From Physcousia sp015060555 (GTDB lineage: Bacteria; Bacteroidota; Bacteroidia; Bacteroidales; Bacteroidaceae), in contig SUYG01000045.1 in assembly GCA_015060555.1 (NCBI GenBank), forward strand, positions 62,001 through 126,000: 64,000 bases of DNA, read 5' to 3'. Position 1 is the first letter of the stretch, and every line of letters starts with the position of its first letter. The notes under the pieces were generated by a model. The model saw only the letters and a list, made by a program, of their open reading frames with translations. It made no database searches and had not been told where the DNA came from. Shown here piece by piece: positions 7,029-13,509 of the stretch. The position numbers and the translations under genes are program-made.

Positions 7029-8474
7029 ATGAGATTCATACTCTTATTATTGTTTGTCTTTGTTAATCTGGCTGTCTGTGCACAAGAGAGCCAGTATGAC
7101 ACGATGAAAAGAACAATGAATGAGTATTCTCTGCCATTGGTGAATATGATAGTGGACGTTGCCGAGTTAAGGACTTCTGTTTTCGTTCCGGGAGAGATTG
7201 AGATTTCTGATTATCAGCAAAGGACTCCCTCGTCATCTAATACGGTAAGATTCCTTTGTCAATATAGAATACGCGGAGGGTCAGCAACGCAATTCGAAAA
7301 GAAATCATTCTCGGTGAAACTATGTGATGCAACTGGCGAAGACTTGGATGCCAATCTTTTTGATATCAGAGAAGAGAACAGTTGGATTCTGGACGCTATG
7401 GCCATTGACAGAATAAGAATGAGGAATCGTGTCTGCTTTGATGTCTGGAACGAGATGAGCACAACACCTTATGAAACGAAATATAATAACAGGAATGGAA
7501 CAAAGGGCCTGTTTGTTGAACTATTCATCAACGGAGACTATCATGGCTTGTATTGCATGAGCGACAAAATAGACAGAAAGCTGTTAGGCCTGAAGAAATT
7601 CAACGTAGGTGATAATGGAGTACATGTTCGAGGACTTCTCTATAAAGGTGTCAGCTGGAGACGCGGCTATGATCTGCGTTCTTACGATGAGGCTGACATG
7701 AACGCGGACACGTGGAATGCCTGGGAACTTCAATATCCAGAAGATTATCCCTCTATCAACACGTGGAAACCACTGATGGACTTAATAGATTTCTGCTCAG
7801 ATGCGACCCCACATGCGACTTTCCAAAGCGCGTATCAAGATTATTTCTACACCGATAACCTTTGTGATTATGCGCTGCTCACCACGGTGTTGAATGTAGG
7901 AGATATCGGATACAAGAACACCTATCTCTCGGTAGTAGATATCAACCAAAGTCACAAGTATCTGCTTACTCCGTGGGATATGGATATGTCATTGGGTGGC
8001 AATTGGAACGGAGAGTATGACCCGTCACTTGCCAGAATCGACCGCTATGACGCGACAGCTCCTTATAACAGGTTATCACGTCAGAATATCGATGATTTTA
8101 GGGCTTTGGAAATCAGTAAGTGGAAGGAATATTATACCACTCTATTTTCGTGTGAAAACATGAACCAGCGCTTGGACGACTATGCCGAACAATTCACGGT
8201 TTCAGGCGCTTGGGAGAGGGAATATCTTAAATGGGATGGCAACCCAGTGCCTCTCAAAAAATCTATTTATGATGAACTGGAGTATGTGAAGGACTGGTAC
8301 AGGCAGAATTTCGAGAGCCTTTGCGCTCAGTTTGGCGTTGCCCTCCCTGTCGGTATCACTCATACCGCATCAGAATCCTCAAATAAGACAATCTTCACCA
8401 TAGACGGCATACGTCATAAAGTTACGCGTAAGGGGCTTAACATCATAGATGGGAAGAAAGTATTGATTAAATAG
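7029..8474 (+). CDS. CotH kinase-like secreted protein
   Basis: This is a protein of 481 residues with an N-terminal signal peptide (MRFILLLLFVFVNLAVCAQ), so it is exported. The body matches the CotH family, whose founding member is the spore-coat protein kinase CotH: RIRGGSATQFEKKSFSVKL, then LFINGDYHGLYCMSDKIDR, then the metal-binding TPWDMDMSLGG near residue 313. In Bacteroidota these are extracellular proteins of unknown substrate. The last 27 residues (ending KGLNIIDGKKVLIK) look like the short C-terminal tail common on secreted Prevotella proteins, possibly a type IX sorting signal. The start at 7029 was chosen over the ATG at 6981 because it gives the signal peptide directly and fits the promoter. 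The gene stands alone and is AT-rich like its neighbours. Confidence 0.85.
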   Translation: MRFILLLLFVFVNLAVCAQESQYDTMKRTMNEYSLPLVNMIVDVAELRTSVFVPGEIEISDYQQRTPSSSNTVRFLCQYRIRGGSATQFEKKSFSVKLCDATGEDLDANLFDIREENSWILDAMAIDRIRMRNRVCFDVWNEMSTTPYETKYNNRNGTKGLFVELFINGDYHGLYCMSDKIDRKLLGLKKFNVGDNGVHVRGLLYKGVSWRRGYDLRSYDEADMNADTWNAWELQYPEDYPSINTWKPLMDLIDFCSDATPHATFQSAYQDYFYTDNLCDYALLTTVLNVGDIGYKNTYLSVVDINQSHKYLLTPWDMDMSLGGNWNGEYDPSLARIDRYDATAPYNRLSRQNIDDFRALEISKWKEYYTTLFSCENMNQRLDDYAEQFTVSGAWEREYLKWDGNPVPLKKSIYDELEYVKDWYRQNFESLCAQFGVALPVGITHTASESSNKTIFTIDGIRHKVTRKGLNIIDGKKVLIK

Positions 8475-8503
8475 TTTGCTCTACTCATATAGTCGCATAA
8501 GTC

Positions 8504-8569
8504 ATTCCATGGTCACGGAATAATGATTCAATGACCATGGAATGATTATTCTAAGGCCATGGAATAATC
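8504..8569. repeat. 22-bp period array C (three dyad units)
   Basis: Units start at 8504, 8526 and 8548. Each has an 18-bp dyad beginning ATTC and ending GAAT (for example ATTCCATGGTCACGGAAT), with 7 of 9 paired positions complementary. Centres are 8512/8513, 8534/8535 and 8556/8557. The array lies 30 bp after the CotH stop codon. Confidence 0.9.
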
Positions 8570-8904
8570 ATAACATTAAGGGCTATCGCCTAAAGACATT
8601 AAGGAGTTTCGGCTTATCCATTTGTTTTTTCACCTTGAACTACGATGCAAGAATAGCACAGATCCAGCCTCTATTCTCTATTATAAGACGGTTATGATTT
8701 AACGTGCCTTTGACCGCGCTTGGCAAGCACTTTTATTTCTCGTTTATCTTGTTGTATGGCCATTCTGGCCCTTCGACAACATTTTTCGACTCAAAAAGTA
8801 GTAAATAATCCTCAGACGCGAGCTTCGGAACCAGAAAAATGGAGATTATTGCCCTTTTTAAAGCTTTTTAATCCCATCTTGTCTGTTTTCTATGCGAATT
8901 TTAG
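8570..8904. other. Non-coding stretch after array C
   Basis: This AT-rich stretch has no convincing gene. An open frame from about 8720 has poor codon use and no ribosome-binding context. It ends at the promoter-like element in front of the candidate RNA. Confidence 0.4.
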
Positions 8905-8912
8905 TACTTTCG
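8905..8912 (+). promoter_or_regulatory. Promoter-like -7 element before the candidate RNA
   Basis: TACTTTCG followed by CAGCGGAT differs at one position from the TAnnTTTG-CAGCGG context used by other genes in this window (for example 4111 and 55217). Confidence 0.45.
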
Positions 8913-8917
8913 CAGCG

Positions 8918-9140
8918 GATTTGAGGCCAAATAGCCCTTTTCCAAGACATATTGGTTAAGATTTAGCGTTCGCTATCTCATTCAACATCCGAAAATGTAG
9001 GAGTTTAAGGATGAACTTGTGTTCAAGTTGAATAGATATGTTGAATGCTTGCGCGTAAGCGTGGGCATCAATTATCTACAGAACACAGGCCTCTCCTACA
9101 GCCTTCGGATTAGATAAGAAGATTGTTCACGCTTCTTCTA
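8918..9140 (+). ncRNA. Candidate structured RNA forming a long interrupted hairpin
   Basis: No gene fits here, but nested inverted pairs form one long rod. ATCCGAA (8987-8993) pairs with TTCGGAT (9104-9110), and GTAGGAG (8997-9003) with CTCCTAC (9093-9099), around a small internal loop. Further in, GTGTTC (9019-9024) pairs with GAACAC (9081-9086), TAGATA (9033-9038) with TATCTA (9073-9078), and ATGC (9045-9048) with GCAT (9065-9068). Outside, TATCT (8974-8978) pairs with AGATA (9112-9116) and AGCG (8965-8968) with CGCT (9130-9133). A promoter-like element lies just upstream at 8905. The size and rod shape recall 6S RNA, but I could not confirm the family. It could instead be the leader of the SHOCT gene. 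Confidence 0.5.
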
Positions 9141-9180
9141 TGATTCAAAGAAATAGTATTACCCCTTAAATATTTTTATT

Positions 9181-9936
9181 ATGGAATGGTTTTGGATTAT
9201 TTTAATTATTGCTGTATTACTTGGAATTGGTTTTGCATTAAACGCAGCTGATGAAAAGGAAACACAGGAGCGTAAAGATGTCCTTGATGCAAAAATGGAG
9301 AAACTCCCCAATCAGCAAAGTTTTAAGAAAATCATAGGGCAAAAGAATCGATATATCTTTGTCCTTGATAATATCGGTCGAAAGATATATTACATCGACA
9401 CTACAAAAACTGATGAAGTGTTCTTTGAGCAGATTATCAGCGTAGAAATTCTTGAAGACAACACTTTGTTATCTTCAAAATCTACGACTCGCACTGTTGG
9501 TGGTGCTTTATTAGGCGGGGCTCTTGCTGGAGGGGCAGGTCTGGTTGTCGGTGGATTATCAGGTGATTCTAAACAAAAGAAAAAAGTCTCTAAAATTACA
9601 GTTAAAATAAAACTTAGGGATTACTCAAATCCATCATTATTGATACCCTGTTTTGTTGCAAAAGAGTTAACACCATATGATGAAATAAAGACAAATGATA
9701 ATCTGTATGGTGTTTTCTACAAACAAGAACTTCAAAATGCACAAAAGATTGCAGATTATGTGAGTATTATTATTGACGAGGTTGATAGGCAAGAAAAACA
9801 ATCTCAGGTTGGTCGTCCGACCTCAGCGGAAGGGCTGTCTGTTGCTGATGAATTAAAAAAACTTGCGTCTTTGAAAGAACAAGGCATCTTATCAGAAGAA
9901 GAATTTCAGGTACAAAAGGAAAAATTACTCAAATAG
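9181..9936 (+). CDS. Membrane-anchored SHOCT-domain protein
   Basis: This 251-residue protein has one N-terminal membrane helix (residues 2-21) and a glycine-zipper stretch near 107-125 (GGALLGGALAGGAGLVVGG). It ends in a SHOCT motif (ADELKKLASLKEQGILSEEE followed by EFQVQKEKLLK), a short oligomerisation or substrate-docking module found at the ends of many bacterial proteins. The middle domain is a beta-rich region of unknown type. The next gene starts 36 bp downstream on the same strand, so the two are probably cotranscribed. Nothing in the sequence shows a catalytic activity. A role in membrane or stress physiology is a guess. Confidence 0.7.
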   Translation: MEWFWIILIIAVLLGIGFALNAADEKETQERKDVLDAKMEKLPNQQSFKKIIGQKNRYIFVLDNIGRKIYYIDTTKTDEVFFEQIISVEILEDNTLLSSKSTTRTVGGALLGGALAGGAGLVVGGLSGDSKQKKKVSKITVKIKLRDYSNPSLLIPCFVAKELTPYDEIKTNDNLYGVFYKQELQNAQKIADYVSIIIDEVDRQEKQSQVGRPTSAEGLSVADELKKLASLKEQGILSEEEFQVQKEKLLK

Positions 9937-9972
9937 ACACTGATTTGTATTTACAACTAAATAGAATTGATT

Positions 9973-10857
9973 ATGGATTTTGTTGCTATTGATTTTGAAA
10001 AGTTGAATGACAGTCATTTGAGTGTGTGCGAGGTTGGTCTCGTGGTCTTCAAGAATGGCAAAGAAGTTGAGCATTACCATTCTTATATCAATCCTGTTGG
10101 AGGACTTGAACGTAATGATTGGGCAAGAAAGAACTTATTTCACATTTCAGACAAGATGCTTTTAGAGGCTCCGTCATATGATAAGGTTTTCCATGATATG
10201 CAGTATTTGATTCAGGACAAAATTCTTGTAGCCCATTCAAAAGGTGCAGACCTAAACTATATTTATCGTCTTGAAGAGCATTTCAATTTGCCAAAACTAT
10301 ATTCAAAATGGGTAGATACAAGAGATATCGCTCGTTCTGTTGGTGCAGACGAAAGCCTGCCTGGTTTATATTTGCAGTGCTTTGAAACAATCTTACCAGA
10401 ACATCATAAAGCATTAGAAGATGCTCGCGCTTGTGGACAGATTTTTGAATTTATAAGTTCTCAGTTCGATGTTCGCCATTTTATTCATGAAGAAGAGTAT
10501 TTGCCAAGTAACGAAAAGGGTTACTGCGATGGCTTCACTTCACGGCATACACAATTTGGTACGGCAAACGTAGCTGTAGAAGGTTTGGTGTTTAATCATA
10601 ACCAAATAACTTCCTGCTCATACTTTAAGGGAAAGACTGTGGTTCTATCAGGGATGAGCAATAATGATAAAAATAGGATTAAAAGTATTTTAGACAGTAT
10701 TGGTGCAAAATGTACTTCTTCACTTTCCAAGAAAACGAATGTATTTATTACAAGCCGTGTAGTTGGACCAAGTAAAAAACCACAAGCGATACAGCTTCAA
10801 AAAGAGACAGGTTTGTTAGTCATTACTGATGAATACTTTTGGAAATTAGTCCGCTAA
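9973..10857 (+). CDS. DEDDh 3'-5' exonuclease with C-terminal BRCT domain
   Basis: This 294-residue protein looks like the DNA polymerase III epsilon-type exonucleases that stand alone in many bacteria. The ExoI motif is IDFE (Asp7, Glu9). The ExoII region reads LVAHSKGADLNYIY near residue 92, with the Asp spaced from the His as usual. ExoIII is HKALEDA near 144-150, supplying the catalytic His and last Asp. Residues about 216-294 form a BRCT domain (FKGKTVVLSGMS, then SIGAKCTSSLSKKTNVFI), which in other proteins binds phosphopeptides or DNA ends. A repair or nucleic-acid degradation role is inferred. The ATG at 9973 was taken rather than an in-frame TTG two codons earlier. Confidence 0.85.
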   Translation: MDFVAIDFEKLNDSHLSVCEVGLVVFKNGKEVEHYHSYINPVGGLERNDWARKNLFHISDKMLLEAPSYDKVFHDMQYLIQDKILVAHSKGADLNYIYRLEEHFNLPKLYSKWVDTRDIARSVGADESLPGLYLQCFETILPEHHKALEDARACGQIFEFISSQFDVRHFIHEEEYLPSNEKGYCDGFTSRHTQFGTANVAVEGLVFNHNQITSCSYFKGKTVVLSGMSNNDKNRIKSILDSIGAKCTSSLSKKTNVFITSRVVGPSKKPQAIQLQKETGLLVITDEYFWKLVR

Positions 10858-10950
10858 ATGTGATAATGTATATAAATATAAGTCTATTGATTTATTAGTC
10901 ATCTCCAACGCGTCCTCCCGAATCATTTACTATCTGTTTATGATGTAAAT

Positions 10951-11158
10951 GAGAGAGCGGACAGGGTGCAGATTGCCGATGTGCAATCATCCGAAGCCCC
11001 TCTTCGCCGCCCCTGCGGCATGGCTATCTAAGAATCGGCATTGCCCATTCAGGGATGTCGTCGGTATATTGCTTGAAGAGCTGGCCGCTGGTCATGCGAA
11101 ATAGCAGACGGGCATCGGCATCGTCAACGGAGTTGTCGTAGATGTAGGTGCGGTCGGC
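10951..11158. repeat. Dispersed 208-bp duplication, copy 2
   Basis: This is the parent-like copy of the segment at 6623-6830, covering the end and 3' flank of the intact zeta-like gene. The alignment is gapless. Confidence 0.9.
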
Positions 11159-11623
11159 AAGAGTGGCACAGCGCTTGCAGTTGACAATCGATTTCTGATA
11201 ACGGGAAATGATTTTAGGGATAGGAACATCGTGACCGCCTTTCATCACACGCCGGGCGATGCGCGATGAGTTGATGGAAGGATGGTTCGTGGAAACGAAG
11301 AACAGGCGAATGAAGTAACCAGCCTCGCGGGCACGACGGATGAAATCAACCTTGCCCTCAGAAGAGAGAACGGTCTCGAAGATAAGACTCTTACCATCGC
11401 GCAGACATTGTTCACGCTGTTCTTCGCAGTATCGAGCCGCTTGCATGACAGCATCGGGTGAATTCCAGTCACCGAAGCGTTCCTGTGCTACATTGTCAGG
11501 ATTGATATAGACCGCCCCCTCCAACCATTCATGTTTGAGGATCTTCGAAGTGATAGTGGTCTTGCCTGAGCCGTTGGGGCCGGCAATGACAATAAGGACG
11601 GGGCGATGCTCAGTTCTATTCAT
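11024..11623 (-). CDS. Zeta-toxin-like P-loop kinase
   Basis: This 199-residue P-loop protein resembles zeta toxins, which phosphorylate UDP-activated amino sugars and so block cell-wall synthesis. The Walker A motif is GPNGSGKTT at residues 15-23. Further family features are INPDNVAQERFGDW, the catalytic-site region FETVLSSEGKVDFIRRA, and the arginine-rich SRIARRVMKGGHDVPIPKI typical of this group. The ATG at 11623 was chosen because the frame upstream runs through another gene. That gene, encoding a 55-residue partner, ends with TGA one base before this ATG, so the pair is translated together. A decayed copy of this gene lies 4.3 kb away. Whether it is toxic is not shown; chromosomal zeta homologues can have other roles. 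Confidence 0.8.
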   Translation of the reverse strand: MNRTEHRPVLIVIAGPNGSGKTTITSKILKHEWLEGAVYINPDNVAQERFGDWNSPDAVMQAARYCEEQREQCLRDGKSLIFETVLSSEGKVDFIRRAREAGYFIRLFFVSTNHPSINSSRIARRVMKGGHDVPIPKIISRYQKSIVNCKRCATLADRTYIYDNSVDDADARLLFRMTSGQLFKQYTDDIPEWAMPILR

Positions 11624-11624
11624 G

Positions 11625-11792
11625 TCAGAAAGCGGCGGCTGCCTGTTTGATTTCCTCAAAGAATTGTGTGGTAGCTTCGCGGTTTGTACGTGAGGCTTCC
11701 TCTGCGGCCTCATGCATCAACTGGGCAAGCACCTCGTCAGAAGGCTCTACCATGCTTGTTAACCTATAATTGTCAATTGTCTGTGGTGCCAT
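11625..11792 (-). CDS. Small antitoxin-like protein paired with the zeta-like kinase
   Basis: A 55-codon reading frame begins with ATG at 11792 (MAPQTIDNYRLTSMVEPSDE) and ends ATTQFFEEIKQAAAAF with a TGA at 11625-11627. One base separates this TGA from the kinase ATG, the tight spacing expected of an antitoxin-toxin operon. The peptide is acidic and helical in character (EVLAQLMHEAAEEASRTNRE), like epsilon-type or other small antitoxins, but I recognise no family. A second in-frame ATG at 11753 would give 42 residues. A -7 element lies 29 bp upstream of the longer start. Confidence 0.7.
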   Translation of the reverse strand: MAPQTIDNYRLTSMVEPSDEVLAQLMHEAAEEASRTNREATTQFFEEIKQAAAAF

Positions 11793-11810
11793 ATCTCTAC
11801 ATTTTTCTTG

Positions 11811-11882
11811 TTTCCGTGTGCAAAACTACAACTTTTCTTTCACATACTGTCCCGTTTCCCCGTTAAAGAAGCAAAAAGCGGG
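11811..11882 (-). promoter_or_regulatory. Promoter block of the zeta module, shared with 17781-17843
   Basis: On the minus strand TAGTTTTG (11821-11828) is a -7 element. Bases around and upstream of it match the region in front of the small gene at 17593-17760: the initial segment, the GTTGTA context, and a block containing GCTTTTTGCTT before GGGGAAA. Confidence 0.6.
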
Positions 11883-11949
11883 CGAAAAGGTTAATTATGC
11901 ATTATGCATTGCTCGCTTTTGAAAGATCGGCCACGACGCACAACGATGA

Positions 11950-11988
11950 AAGAAAAGGTCGCCACCGGCATCACGCAGGCAACGACCT
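11950..11988 (-). terminator. Terminator of the DUF6249 gene
   Basis: On the minus strand AGGTCG (complement of 11983-11988) pairs with CGACCT (complement of 11956-11961), extended inside by GTTGCC/GGTGGC, and is followed by TTTTCTTTC. It lies 42 bp after the stop codon. Confidence 0.7.
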
Positions 11989-12029
11989 AAAAATGAAAAA
12001 AAGATTAACAATAATCGTGTGGATGAATC

Positions 12030-12434
12030 CTATGCCTCACGCTGTTCCTGCTGCTCTTTCTTCGTGAGTTTGTACTCAACGATGAAGGAGGTGAGAAGGC
12101 CGATGCCCATCCCTGCAGCTATAATGAGCCAGAAGTAGATGTTGTGCTTAGGAGCAAGGCCCAGCAGGGCATTGACGAATGCACCGAGCCCCATGCCGAT
12201 GAGGATACAGGCCCAGCGGAGACTGCTGTACTTGTCGTGCTTCTCGGCTTGTTCTTCAATGAGCAGTTTGGCAGTATCTGCGTCAGTGCCTTGCTGAATG
12301 AGAGCCAGGCGGAGCTCTGTGTCGCGGTTCTTCTTCTTGATGCTGGTGATGAACACCATTACAATGGAGACAATGGGAATAGAGAGGGAGAGAACTACCG
12401 CAAAAATAGGTATCAAATCTGAAGTTTCAAACAT
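12030..12434 (-). CDS. DUF6249-type small membrane protein
   Basis: This 134-residue protein has three predicted membrane segments: residues about 8-30, then 74-95 and 100-120 (IYFWLIIAAGMGIGLLTSF). A charged loop between the first and second contains RDTELRLALIQQGTD and EEQAEKHDKYSS. This layout fits the DUF6249 family common in Bacteroidales next to ECF sigma factor genes. It is the last gene of the sigma operon here, 109 bp after the preceding gene. Function is unknown. Association with sigma and anti-sigma genes suggests an envelope-stress role, which is inference. Confidence 0.7.
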   Translation of the reverse strand: MFETSDLIPIFAVVLSLSIPIVSIVMVFITSIKKKNRDTELRLALIQQGTDADTAKLLIEEQAEKHDKYSSLRWACILIGMGLGAFVNALLGLAPKHNIYFWLIIAAGMGIGLLTSFIVEYKLTKKEQQEQREA

Positions 12435-12543
12435 AGTGGTTATAAGTTTAGAGTTTAATGTTTAGGGGTTAGAGTTTGTTGAGCGCGCTGTTGTGTACGG
12501 CCTTGAGGCCTTACAACAATAAGACCTCTCGACCTTATAATTA

Positions 12544-12867
12544 TTACACATTCTCGGGTGAAAAGGTGTTGATGGCATAGCCTGTAGAGAAGAGCAGGCC
12601 GAGCGTAGGCCACAGCATCACAAGGAAGCTCTGCGGCGTCCAGACGTTCTCTTTTAAATAAAGGTATGCGCACGCAAGCCAGGCAATCAGCACCAACGGC
12701 AGCCCGAAGCTGAAGACGGCAACGCGTGCCCAGCGGCGCAGCCGAGCACGTCGTGCCTGACGGTGCACTTCGGCGATGATGAGTCGGTCGAGGTCGGCGA
12801 GGAGTTCGCGACGGTCGATAGTCTCACGTATGAGATTATCGATGGAATTGTCAGTCATTGCGTTCAT
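12544..12867 (-). CDS. Membrane protein, possible anti-sigma factor
   Basis: This 107-residue protein starts inside the end of the upstream sigma factor gene: ATG at 12867, or a second ATG at 12858 that forms an ATGACTGA overlap with the sigma stop. The N-terminal 45 residues are charged and helical (DNLIRETIDRRELLADLDRL). Two membrane helices follow, about 50-70 and 80-98. No zinc-binding anti-sigma motif is seen. Translational coupling to the sigma factor and a cytoplasmic helical head suggest it could hold the sigma factor at the membrane, but no recognised family supports this. Confidence 0.65.
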   Translation of the reverse strand: MNAMTDNSIDNLIRETIDRRELLADLDRLIIAEVHRQARRARLRRWARVAVFSFGLPLVLIAWLACAYLYLKENVWTPQSFLVMLWPTLGLLFSTGYAINTFSPENV

Positions 12868-13402
12868 GATTCATGAGGGCTTTAAGTCGTTCGCGTATTC
12901 TATGCAGTTTTACAAGCACGTTGCTTTGCGTTAGGCCTGTGCGGCGGGCGATGTCAGCAGTTTTGCAACCGTCGTAGTAGTGGAGGCGCAGCAGCTGTTG
13001 GTCGGCTTCCGTAAGGGCGGTGATGGCGGCTTCCATCTGCTGGAGGCGTGCTTCATGCTCTTCGGAGTATGAGCTTTCAGCAGGGATACCACTGAGCACA
13101 CTGTCAGGGAGGTCATTGAGGGAACTGGCGTGCCGTCGGCGTTCCTTGTCAAGGAGCTTGAGAGCCGTGTGTGCTGCTATAGCCGTGAGCCAAGGCCCCA
13201 ACGCCGTACCGCGCCAGGTATCAAGATTCTCGTAGGCACGTACGAAAGTCTGCTGTGTCACCTCCGCCGCCCCTTCCTCACTACGCATCACGCCCAAAGC
13301 CTTCGAGAACACTATCCCCGAATAGCGGTGGACAATCTCCGCGAAGGCCTTTTGGTTACCGCATTGCGTAACTTGATATGCGAGTTCTCTGTCTGTCATC
13401 AT
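12851..13402 (-). CDS. ECF-type RNA polymerase sigma factor
   Basis: This 183-residue protein has the two conserved sigma-70 regions. Region 2 spans about 20-85 (AFAEIVHRYSGIVFSKALGV, then QQTFVRAYENLDTWRG). Region 4 spans about 125-180 (LTEADQQLLRLHYYDGCKTA, then DIARRTGLTQSNVLVKLHRI), the part that reads the -35 of target promoters. It redirects RNA polymerase, probably under control of the membrane protein encoded next. Two adjacent ATG codons can start it; the first was taken. Its own promoter -7 element lies about 65 bp upstream. Confidence 0.9.
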   Translation of the reverse strand: MMTDRELAYQVTQCGNQKAFAEIVHRYSGIVFSKALGVMRSEEGAAEVTQQTFVRAYENLDTWRGTALGPWLTAIAAHTALKLLDKERRRHASSLNDLPDSVLSGIPAESSYSEEHEARLQQMEAAITALTEADQQLLRLHYYDGCKTADIARRTGLTQSNVLVKLHRIRERLKALMNHERND

Positions 13403-13466
13403 ATTTAAGACACCGAAGTCTCCTCATTATTACACTATCGTACCATCTTTTTCTCGGTTTCGACCA

Positions 13467-13474
13467 CAAAGTTA
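13467..13474 (-). promoter_or_regulatory. Promoter -7 element of the ECF sigma operon
   Basis: The minus strand reads TAACTTTG, a full match to TAnnTTTG. A weak CTTG lies 22 bp upstream. Confidence 0.5.
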
Positions 13475-13509
13475 TGGAAACGGCATGAAAAAGCTACAAG
13501 ATGCGATTT

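Noticed and set aside
8720..8959. 79-codon frame between CotH and the candidate RNA
   Set aside because: Poor codon use, no ribosome-binding context, and it runs through a promoter-like element.
12481..12540. Possible 22-bp dyad array between the sigma-operon genes
   Set aside because: Two dyads (GGCCTTGAGGCC and a weaker AAGACC/ACCTT pair) are about 24 bp apart and a third is 19 bp away, so the period does not fit.
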